NCBI GenBank assembly: GCA_016281815.1
Contig: JAEEJK010000036.1
Coordinates: forward strand, 1 to 62,449
Origin: Prevotella sp.
GTDB taxonomy: Bacteria > Bacteroidota > Bacteroidia > Bacteroidales > Bacteroidaceae
DNA: 62,449 nt
Reading direction: 5' to 3'
Both the position numbers and the translations under genes were made by a program. Shown here one piece after another: positions 45,624-52,887 of the stretch (positions within the stretch are counted from its first letter, which is position 1; each line of letters begins with the position of its first letter). A model generated the notes under the pieces. The model did no database searches, was not told where the DNA came from, and saw nothing but the letters and a program-made list of their open reading frames with translations.

Positions 45624-47501
45624 ATCCAGATGTTCAATTCTTTTCCTCAGGGTGAGGATATTGCGGCCTTCATGGCGCTCATAGTTGATGCTGTCCATAT
45701 ACTTGCGGATGAGATGGATGCCGAGTCCGCCGATGCCTCGTTCCTCGGCAGGCAGTGTGATGTCCACTTCCTCCTTGGTAGTAGGATCGAAAGGTTGTCC
45801 GCTGTCAGTAATGACAAACTTGACTCTCTCTGAGTTGGCCTCCGCCTCGATGGTGACCTCCCCTTCCAGTCCTGCGGGATAGGCATAATTCATCACGTTG
45901 ACCACCGCCTCCTCCAAGGCAAGGTTGATCTGCATGGTGGTGGTGCCGGAGAATCCCACCTCCTCACACACCTCTTCTACCATTTCGGCGAGCCGTGGTA
46001 TCTCGTTGACATCGCAAGGCAGTGTGAGCGAGCGATAGAAGTGACTGTCTGATGCTTGCCTAATATAGTGTATGGCAAGCATGGTGAGGTCATCGCTTTG
46101 TTCGGTATTGCCCACAAAGTCGCTGACCGCCGCCGTCATCTGTTCAATGAGTTCACGAGGCGAGCCCGCTTTCAGGTGCTCCTCCAGCCGAGCGGTTCCA
46201 AATTGGTTGTGCATGGCATCCTCTGCCTCCGTCAGTCCGTCTGTGTAGAGGAAGATGGTCGTGTCCGACGGAATCTCCGTCTCCTGCGCCGAGAACCTGT
46301 AGTTGTTGAATGCCCCGACGGGGAGGTTGGGCTCAACGGGCAACGGTTCATTGCCCACATACGGTGCCTTGTGCCCCGCGTTGGAATAGTGCAATCGTCC
46401 GGTAGGCAGGTCGAGGACGCCCACGAACATGGTGATGAACATGTTGTAGTCGTTGTCTTGCGCCATCGTGTCGTTCATCACCGTGATAATGCGCTCCGGA
46501 GCCGACTCCCTGGCCAACAGCATGCGGAATGAGGCGCGGGCTACTGCCATCACCAGTGCGGCAGGCACACCCTTTCCCGACACGTCGCCGATGCAGAAAA
46601 AGAGTTTCTCGTCACGGATGGAGAAGTCACAAAAATCTCCGCCCACCTCCCGGGCCGGTGTCAGGAAAGCATGGAGGTCGATGTCATCGCGCATGGCAAA
46701 CGATGGAGACACCTTGGGCTTCATCGCCTCCTGAATGCCCTGGGCGACGCTCAGTTCTCCCGCGATGCGCTCCTTCTCTTTATTCACGTCATGCAGACGT
46801 CGGATGCCGCGCACATAGCGATGGATAATAAACGCCAGAATGCCCAGTCCGAGAATTTGTAGGAGGATGACGGGCAACAGGGAGCGTTTTTGGTTGTCAT
46901 AAAGTTGCGACGCAAGAGCCGACAGTTCCTTCATCGGCACATCGGCACCCAGCACAGCCACCGTTTCTCCCTGGGCATTGCGCACTGCCCGTGAGAAGGT
47001 GCACATCAGCACCACCTTGTAGTTGCTCATATAAGGCTCACTCCAGAAACCGTCGCTGTCGATGGCCCGTGAATACCAGGACCGCTTCGTATAGTCGAAG
47101 TCGATGACCTGCTCGGTAAGTCCGCCCTGCTCCTCTTCCTTATAAATATATATTCCGTCGTGATGGCCGTCAGCCCCCACCAAGCGGCAATAGTCCACTC
47201 CCACCACCTGCTGCTCCTTGCCGAGCATCTCACGGATGATCAGCCGCAGTGAGTCTTTGTCTTGATTGGCGGTAAACCGTTCTATGTCGGGCAGAATCTG
47301 AGCCATCGTCTCCTCCACATCTTTCTTCAACTCCGCAGTGCGGTTGGTCGCGCTGAGATCACGCTGCGCCATCTCGGTCATCTGCATGGTGATTCCCCTC
47401 CGTGTGGAGAAATACTGCACGGCGGTGATCAATTCCAGCAACAACGCAGCGATGATGAGCACCGCGATGCTTCGAAGTTGATTCTTTCGGGAGGTCTTCA
47501 T
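45621..47501 (-). CDS. Membrane SpoIIE/PP2C phosphatase fused to an RsbW-like ATPase domain
   Basis: The start at 47501 (MKTSRKNQLRSIAVLIIAAL) is 11 bp after the upstream stop. In order: a transmembrane helix (~12-30), an extracytoplasmic sensor region (~35-215, Cache-like in appearance), a second helix (~220-238), a SpoIIE-type PP2C phosphatase (EVGGDFCDFSIRDEKLFFCIGDVSGKG in part, then FLYTDGLTEAEDAMHNQFG) and a C-terminal HATPase_c domain (NLALEEAVVNVMNYAY, then DSGQPFDPTTKEEVD, and GIGGLGIHLIRKYMD). One polypeptide thus appears to carry both phosphatase and serine-kinase parts of a partner switch. The STAS substrate is encoded just downstream. Confidence 0.93.
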   Translation of the reverse strand: MKTSRKNQLRSIAVLIIAALLLELITAVQYFSTRRGITMQMTEMAQRDLSATNRTAELKKDVEETMAQILPDIERFTANQDKDSLRLIIREMLGKEQQVVGVDYCRLVGADGHHDGIYIYKEEEQGGLTEQVIDFDYTKRSWYSRAIDSDGFWSEPYMSNYKVVLMCTFSRAVRNAQGETVAVLGADVPMKELSALASQLYDNQKRSLLPVILLQILGLGILAFIIHRYVRGIRRLHDVNKEKERIAGELSVAQGIQEAMKPKVSPSFAMRDDIDLHAFLTPAREVGGDFCDFSIRDEKLFFCIGDVSGKGVPAALVMAVARASFRMLLARESAPERIITVMNDTMAQDNDYNMFITMFVGVLDLPTGRLHYSNAGHKAPYVGNEPLPVEPNLPVGAFNNYRFSAQETEIPSDTTIFLYTDGLTEAEDAMHNQFGTARLEEHLKAGSPRELIEQMTAAVSDFVGNTEQSDDLTMLAIHYIRQASDSHFYRSLTLPCDVNEIPRLAEMVEEVCEEVGFSGTTTMQINLALEEAVVNVMNYAYPAGLEGEVTIEAEANSERVKFVITDSGQPFDPTTKEEVDITLPAEERGIGGLGIHLIRKYMDSINYERHEGRNILTLRKRIEHLD

Positions 47502-47512
47502 TCTATTAAGTT

Positions 47513-48496
47513 TCAAAGGCTGTTGATGACATCTTCTGACAGGCCTGTTGCTTTTGAGATTTGTGCAAGTTCCATGCCCATTTCCTTCAGTTGTATGGCT
47601 ATCTCTCGTTGTTTCTTTGCTTCACCTTCTGCGAGTCCTTCAGCGAGTCCTTCAGCGAGTCCCTCGGCATGTCCCTCGGCACGCCCCTCGGCACGCCCCT
47701 CGGCACGCCCCTCGGCGAGTCCCTCGGCGAGTCCCTCAGCACGCCCCTCAGCATGCCCTTTGGCATGTCCCTCGGCACGTCCCTCCTCTGCCGCTCTCTC
47801 TATGATGGCAAGGTTGTCCCGATAGACCTTGATACTTTCTTCATATCTCTCTCGCTCAGCCGGGGTGAGGGCTTCCACCTCACATATCTCTGCCAGCCTC
47901 TGGAATGCAGCATATTGTGCAGCCCAGGGCATTCTATCCAGTATCTCCATATTCTTCAATACATAAATCCATTTCTCGAAAAAACTCTCACACTCATCAT
48001 ACTCCTTGTTGAACAAAGGAAGTTGTAGAAATATCATACGCATTTTGTCGCTGAACATCTCCTTGGTCTTCATGTTCAGAATTCCCACGTCAGTACGGAA
48101 CTCATCCTTAAAAGGTGCCTCACTGAAATTCATGAAGAATACGCCATAAACAGCGCTGAGCGCATATCTCTTTCCTTCAATTCCTCTTTTGCTTTGACCG
48201 ACAATTGCTTTCGAAAGGTATAGCAACGCGCGGTCTTTGAAATACGCCTGTGCGCGGTTCTGCATCTCCACCACGATACGTTCACCCGTATCTGTCGTGC
48301 AGTAAATGTCGTAAATCAGTCCGCGGTCGATATCGGTTTCGGGCAACTGCTCCTTGTCAAGGAACTGCAGGTCGGTTATAATCCTTTCACCCTCGAGCAG
48401 GGTGTTGAGGAACGACAACAGAAGGTCTTTTGATACTTCTTGGCCAAAGATCCGCTTGAAACCCACGTCTGTGAAAGGATTGATAAACTTTCCCAT
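47513..48496 (-). CDS. Rpn-family PD-(D/E)XK nuclease / transposase-like protein with 4-residue repeats
   Basis: The start at 48496 (MGKFINPFTDVGFKRIFGQE) is the family N-terminus and follows a consensus promoter. Nuclease motif text is DIYCTTDTGERIVVEMQNRA (D, then E-x-Q). After ~230 residues comes a tandem run of 14 four-residue units (EGRA, EGHA, EGLA and similar), encoded by 12-bp DNA repeats (about 47610-47790). Relatives promote RecA-independent recombination, and the repeat number varies between strains in other genomes. It is the first gene upstream of the phosphatase and only 11 bp from it, so they may be co-transcribed. Confidence 0.9.
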   Translation of the reverse strand: MGKFINPFTDVGFKRIFGQEVSKDLLLSFLNTLLEGERIITDLQFLDKEQLPETDIDRGLIYDIYCTTDTGERIVVEMQNRAQAYFKDRALLYLSKAIVGQSKRGIEGKRYALSAVYGVFFMNFSEAPFKDEFRTDVGILNMKTKEMFSDKMRMIFLQLPLFNKEYDECESFFEKWIYVLKNMEILDRMPWAAQYAAFQRLAEICEVEALTPAERERYEESIKVYRDNLAIIERAAEEGRAEGHAKGHAEGRAEGLAEGLAEGRAEGRAEGRAEGHAEGLAEGLAEGLAEGEAKKQREIAIQLKEMGMELAQISKATGLSEDVINSL

Positions 48497-48514
48497 ATTT
48501 CTTTGCTTTTTCTG

Positions 48515-48545
48515 CAAAATTAGCGATAATATGTAAATAAACAAA
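48515..48545 (-). promoter_or_regulatory. Promoter of the Rpn-family gene
   Basis: On the minus strand TTTG (48542-48545), 19 bases and TAATTTTG (48515-48522) fit the consensus, about 20 bp before the ATG at 48496. Confidence 0.75.
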
Positions 48546-48630
48546 ATTATATCATTTTTTTTTGAATTTCATGTCTTTCGCATTCCCAAACTCCTATACT
48601 CCAATTCCTTTTGTAATACATCCTTTTTAT

Positions 48631-48845
48631 TCTTTTTTGTGAGTGCCCTGGCCACACGGAACTACTCAGCACCCTCTAGTAAACATGTTCAACAAATTAG
48701 AAAAGTAGTCGCCTATGGCGAGAAATTTTAAGAAAATGTTTAAGAAAATTATAAGAAAATATTTTTTTACCATTTTTTTATTTTTTTTTATAATTTCTGC
48801 CCGTCAGGGCACTCCTAAGTACATTTATTCTGAGGGTGCTGAGTA
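48631..48845. repeat. Interleaved inverted repeats around an A/T-rich core
   Basis: GAGTGCCCTG (48641-48650) is complementary to CAGGGCACTC (48805-48814). TACTCAGCACCCTC (48663-48676) is complementary to GAGGGTGCTGAGTA (48832-48845). The order is A, B, A', B', so both stems cannot nest. They could form only alternatively or as a pseudoknot. The core between them is AAGAAAA- and T-run-rich and has no reading frame. The left end also resembles the dispersed element at 48861-48996. Confidence 0.75.
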
Positions 48846-48860
48846 ATTACGGCCACACTT

Positions 48861-48996
48861 CTTTTTCGCCCTTTTTGTGAACGCCTTGGCGTTTTTTCGC
48901 AAGCAGCAGCGTTTACCGAACGGCAGCCAAAAATGTTTTTCTTCTTTTTTCCGAAGCGAAGCGGTTTTTGATCTTCTCTCCATATCAGTTGGTGTG
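48861..48996. repeat. Dispersed ~135-bp element with conserved hairpins, copy A
   Basis: Matches 55301-55436. Shared blocks include CAAAAATGTTTTTCTTCTTT and CCGAAGCGAAGCGGTTTTTG. A small hairpin AACGCC-TT-GGCGTT here is AGTGCC-TT-GGCACT in the other copy: two base-pair changes that keep the pairing, evidence that the RNA or DNA hairpin matters. T runs follow the stem, as in terminators. No protein is encoded. Confidence 0.8.
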
Positions 48997-49117
48997 TGCC
49001 CTGAAACGCAAGCAATTATAATCTCTGTGCCTCTGCCTCTCTGTGTTGAAAAAACGAATTTTGGCTACACCGAAAGTTCTATCGCTCGGGAAAGAAAATA
49101 AAAACTTCGTTATTTAT

Positions 49118-49148
49118 TTTGCTTTCCTCTCGCTTATTCGTACTTTTG
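49118..49148 (+). promoter_or_regulatory. Promoter of the DUF4421/PI-PLC gene
   Basis: TTTG (49118-49121), 19 bases and TACTTTTG (49141-49148) match the consensus, 40 bp before the ATG. Confidence 0.8.
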
Positions 49149-49188
49149 CAAGGGAAAAGCCTTAAAGACTGAACTTTCAATACAAAAC

Positions 49189-52047
49189 ATGATAAGGACA
49201 AAAACGATAACATGCCTCATCTTTTTCCTTGCTGTCATGACCGTCAGTAAGGCTGATGAAGTGACACCGCTACCCTCAGACACAGCCACCGTCCAGACAA
49301 AAAGCCCCAAGAAGAAAAAAGGTATCGGACAGATTCTTCTCCAACCCTTCAAATGGATCGGACGCAACTGGTCAGCCTACGACCCAAGATACTCCACCCC
49401 GTCGTTCTATAACTGGGCATTACAGTTGCAGAACACCACCTCGGCAGAGTATATGTCGATGGATGACAACGTCTTTAAACTGCAAATGCGCTCCAAACTC
49501 TCCCACCGCGTGGGACCGTACCTGGGATGGCGCTGGCTGTTCTATGGCTTCACCATCGACCTCAATGCCGACAACATCTTCAAGGGAAACAAGCGAAAGA
49601 ACGAGTTCACACTCTCCATCAACTCCAACTTGTTCAATATTGACCTGATCCGGCGGCGCACCGGTGGCGACTTCATGGTCAGGAAGATAGACACCCGCGG
49701 ATATTCCATGTATGACGCAGATATGGCCAACCATTTCGGTGTAGGCAATAATGTACGTTATGGTATTAATGGCATCAACATCAACTACTTTACCAACCAC
49801 CGCAAATACTCCAACCCTGCCGCTTTCTCCAACGGTGCCATACAACTCAAGTCGGTAGGCTCCCCTATCATCGGTCTAGGCTACACCCACCAGAAACTTG
49901 AGACTACCGTCAGCAACTTGTTTGCCGATTATGCTGCAGAGAAGGCGGGCATGGTCATCAACGATGCCTCTACATATTTGATGTTGGCTATGTTCGACAC
50001 AGACAACCTGGCTATGTATCTGAACGCCATACCCACCAATTTCACCATCGACAACCTGCACCTGCAACTGGGATATGCCTACAACCTGGTGTTCTCACGC
50101 CGTCTTCTGCTCGGTCTGTCGCTGATAGCATCTCCCGCCATTAAATGGACTAAATTTGACAACAAGGGCAGTTACCTTTGGGAATTCGGTCCCAACTTTG
50201 TCGATATGTACAACAGCATGATTGAAGATGTTGAAGATGTTGAAGATATTGAGAATGCAGAGAAGATCAACGTCAGCGATGTCCAAATCGTAGAGTATTC
50301 AAGAAACTTCGGTTACGACTTCTATGGGCGCGCCAGCCTGACCTACAACTTCAACCGTTGGCGCTTCGGCATCAATGCCAGCGTGAACAGCCTGCTATAC
50401 AAGCAACAAGGCATCAAGTTCTACAACAACTACGGCAATGCCATCTTCTATGCCGGCTATTGCTTCGGACGCAAGAAAGAATACCGCTATAATGGGGAGA
50501 ATCGTGAGGCATACATCACCGCCGCACTGACCAAGAGCCAGATTGAGGAGATGAAGGACACGGTGCCCGCCGGCAACATCAGCCACGCCTTTATGGAAGT
50601 GGCCGGCAAAAAGACCAGTTACAAGACCGACGTCTTCGACCTCGACCTCTACGGCTGCGACCTGGTGATAGGACCCGACGGGAAATACGGCACGTTCGAG
50701 ATTACCGACGGATATGTCACCACCGGAGAGGACACGGAGGGCCGCCTGCGGGCGGGCAAGGTGATCGACATCGGCAAGGATGGCAACATCGCCATAGAGG
50801 CTGGGCACAAGAAGAGCATCCGCGCTGCCAACTGGTGGAAGTCACAACTTGACGTGAGGCAGACCCCGTTCAACTGGTACCCGGAGATGCTGCATTATGC
50901 GGTGAAAGGGCGCCTTACACTCAATGTGCGCGACCATACGTTTGGGACAATGATGCCACAGCAGTTGGTGATCGACGACTTCTGCCTCTGCCACGGCAAG
51001 GACACCAAGGAGTTTTATATGATTGGTGCCAAGGACTTTTTCTCACGCTCCGCCTACAGCATCACCGGCGATGCAGCCGTCAACGGCCGTCTGTGCCGCA
51101 TATATGTGGAGTCGAAGAAGATGGGCAAGAAGATGAACATATACGTCAACCGACTGAAAGCATCCTCACGCAACTGGATGCAATACATCCCCGACACACG
51201 CGCCATCGGCAAGATCTCACTGCCCGGCACCCACGACGCTGGCTCTGCCTCGCTGCCGGAGAACACCGTTACCAGCATGGGACATACACAGAACTTCACT
51301 GTGACAGAACAACTCCGCGACGGCATCCGCGCCTTTGACATCCGTCTGAAAAAGAACATGAAATACGGTCACACCATGACCTGCCGTGACGGATTCGACG
51401 AGTCGCTCGTCGACATCAGGAAATTCCTTAAAGATCACCCGTCGGAGTTCATCGTCGCTCTCATCGGCAGCGACGAGGGCGGCAAGTGGGAAGAGGAGAT
51501 GCTCCACAATTTCAAGAAATTGACCAAGGAGTATGCCGACTTGTTCGTCGAGGACTTCGGTCCCTCGACACCCATCAGTGAGGTCCGTGGCAAGGTGCTT
51601 GTCATCAAGCGGCAGGAGGCCTGTCCGCTGGGCAAACTGCTGAAGTTCGAGGACAACACGATATTCAACTACGACTGCTTCGTGGTGGAGGATGTCTATA
51701 AGGAGCACAAGACCTACAAGAAAATCAAACTGGTGGAGCACCATCTGCGCAACGCTTACGAGAACGAGGATCCCAACAAGTGGTACATCACGTTCAACAG
51801 CATCGCTTGGGACCCGCGCCACCACAAACCCTATTACTCGGCATGGGGTGGAAGGAATATTCGCAAGCCCATGAACCAGGCGCTGCGCGAAGTCATCGAG
51901 TCCAAGGAATACACCAACTTCGGCATGGTGTTCCTTGACTTCTACAACGACCACAGCGACAAGCCCCAACTCCTCCAGTCGATCATCAACTCCAACTTCC
52001 TCGCCAATGTCGATGAGGACTATATACCAGTGAAGAGTGAAGAGTGA
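49189..52047 (+). CDS. DUF4421 domain fused to a phosphatidylinositol-specific phospholipase C-like domain
   Basis: A 952-residue exported protein (signal peptide IRTKTITCLIFFLAVMTVSKA). The N-terminal ~420 residues match DUF4421, predicted as an outer-membrane beta-barrel-like domain (NWSAYDPRYSTPSFYNWALQ). A linker region of ~200 residues follows. The C-terminal ~300 residues are a PI-PLC X-like domain with catalytic-type H682 in ISLPGTHDAGSAS, VTEQLRDGIRAFDIRLKKN and H728 in KYGHTMTCRD. Such enzymes cleave phosphatidylinositol or glycosyl-phosphatidylinositol anchors. Activity on host or own inositol lipids is inference. A coding 9-bp repeat (EDVEDVEDIE) lies near residue 345. Confidence 0.87.
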   Translation: MIRTKTITCLIFFLAVMTVSKADEVTPLPSDTATVQTKSPKKKKGIGQILLQPFKWIGRNWSAYDPRYSTPSFYNWALQLQNTTSAEYMSMDDNVFKLQMRSKLSHRVGPYLGWRWLFYGFTIDLNADNIFKGNKRKNEFTLSINSNLFNIDLIRRRTGGDFMVRKIDTRGYSMYDADMANHFGVGNNVRYGINGININYFTNHRKYSNPAAFSNGAIQLKSVGSPIIGLGYTHQKLETTVSNLFADYAAEKAGMVINDASTYLMLAMFDTDNLAMYLNAIPTNFTIDNLHLQLGYAYNLVFSRRLLLGLSLIASPAIKWTKFDNKGSYLWEFGPNFVDMYNSMIEDVEDVEDIENAEKINVSDVQIVEYSRNFGYDFYGRASLTYNFNRWRFGINASVNSLLYKQQGIKFYNNYGNAIFYAGYCFGRKKEYRYNGENREAYITAALTKSQIEEMKDTVPAGNISHAFMEVAGKKTSYKTDVFDLDLYGCDLVIGPDGKYGTFEITDGYVTTGEDTEGRLRAGKVIDIGKDGNIAIEAGHKKSIRAANWWKSQLDVRQTPFNWYPEMLHYAVKGRLTLNVRDHTFGTMMPQQLVIDDFCLCHGKDTKEFYMIGAKDFFSRSAYSITGDAAVNGRLCRIYVESKKMGKKMNIYVNRLKASSRNWMQYIPDTRAIGKISLPGTHDAGSASLPENTVTSMGHTQNFTVTEQLRDGIRAFDIRLKKNMKYGHTMTCRDGFDESLVDIRKFLKDHPSEFIVALIGSDEGGKWEEEMLHNFKKLTKEYADLFVEDFGPSTPISEVRGKVLVIKRQEACPLGKLLKFEDNTIFNYDCFVVEDVYKEHKTYKKIKLVEHHLRNAYENEDPNKWYITFNSIAWDPRHHKPYYSAWGGRNIRKPMNQALREVIESKEYTNFGMVFLDFYNDHSDKPQLLQSIINSNFLANVDEDYIPVKSEE

Positions 52048-52160
52048 AGAGTGAAGAGTAAAGAGTGAAGAGTGAAGAGTAAAGAGTGAAGAATAACTTC
52101 TCTGTATGTTGCGTTTTTGACGCAACCTCTGCAAAAGGCCTATTGTCCAAACTCCTAAAC
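52031..52160. repeat. Ten-unit stop array plus dispersed hairpin repeat, copy 2
   Basis: TGA or TAA lies at 52031, 52038, 52045 (the gene stop), 52052, 52059, 52066, 52073, 52080, 52087 and 52094: ten in exact 7-bp register. The PI-PLC gene passes the first two out of frame and ends at the third, so its last residues (KSEE) come from the repeat. The element that follows (GTTGCGT-TTTTG-ACGCAAC, GCAAAAGGCCTATTG) matches 42428-42495. Confidence 0.96.
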
Positions 52161-52177
52161 TCCTAAGCCCCTAAATT

Positions 52178-52753
52178 ATGAACGATCAACACCCCATCTG
52201 CAAGTCTGTGGAGCGCATGCTGCACCAGGAGATCCGCACGCCCAAGGACTTCACGTTCCTTCGCGACCAGATCTATGCCCGCACCCGTGTGATACTCAGC
52301 GACACCACGCTGAAACGCGTCTGGGGATATGTCAACTACGACCACGCTCCCAGTCTGAGGACGCTCAACACACTGGCGCAGTTTCTGGGCTTTCAGGACT
52401 ACAAGCAGTTCAGTGAGCAGTCGCCCGATGAGGCTCCGAGCGACATCGTCATCAGCAACTACATCGACGTGGATGAAGACCTCACTGAGGGTGACGAACT
52501 CACCCTGTATTGGTTGCCCGACCGGGAGTGCCACCTCCGCTATTTGGGCAACAACCGCTTCATCGTGACGGCTTCGGCCAACACCCGCCTGCGTGAAGGC
52601 GATACCTTCAGTTGCCACTTTATCATCGAGGGCGAGCCGCTCTACCTCAGTCAACTGCATCAGGGCGACCGTCCCGCCGTCAACTATGTCTGCGGCAAGC
52701 AGGGAGGAGTCAGGTTTGAATACCCCTCCCCAACCCTCCCCAAAGGGGAGTGA
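52178..52753 (+). CDS. Hypothetical protein, possibly a DNA-binding regulator
   Basis: A 191-residue protein with a helical N-terminal half (SVERMLHQEIRTPKDFTFLR, then ILSDTTLKRVWGYVNYDHAP, TLNTLAQFLGF) that could hold a helix-turn-helix, and a beta-rich C-terminal half (GDELTLYWLPDRECHLRYLG). No family is certain. The extreme C-terminus (YPSPTLPKGE) is encoded by a CTCCCC-AAA-GGGGAG hairpin of a dispersed repeat type also seen at 57245-57263, so the original end may have been changed by repeat insertion. It precedes the Ser/Thr kinase gene and could be its partner; that is inference. Confidence 0.65.
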   Translation: MNDQHPICKSVERMLHQEIRTPKDFTFLRDQIYARTRVILSDTTLKRVWGYVNYDHAPSLRTLNTLAQFLGFQDYKQFSEQSPDEAPSDIVISNYIDVDEDLTEGDELTLYWLPDRECHLRYLGNNRFIVTASANTRLREGDTFSCHFIIEGEPLYLSQLHQGDRPAVNYVCGKQGGVRFEYPSPTLPKGE

Positions 52754-52776
52754 CCCCACAAATTGCGGTGCGATAG

Positions 52777-52883
52777 GTAGGGACGCGATGCATCGCGTCC
52801 GCCAGCCATAAATCAACTTTAAACTATCAACTATGAACTATGCACTATGAACTATGAACTATGCACTATGAACTATGAACTAA
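52777..52883. repeat. Dispersed palindrome plus nine ACTATGA-type heptads, copy 2
   Basis: GGACGCGAT-GC-ATCGCGTCC repeats the element at 25542. It is followed by CTA at 52824, 52831, 52838, 52845, 52852, 52859, 52866, 52873 and 52880, all in 7-bp register. The plus strand reads TGA or TGC per unit and the minus strand reads TAG. This array lies about 70 bp after a stop codon, not at it. Confidence 0.85.
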
Positions 52884-52887
52884 AAAT

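Noticed and set aside
47625..47790. CRISPR array
   Set aside because: The repeat is a 12-bp in-frame coding repeat of a nuclease gene.
47548..48028. Plus-strand frames rich in Pro/Arg or Ser/Gly across the Rpn gene
   Set aside because: They are shadows of the 12-bp coding repeat on the minus strand.
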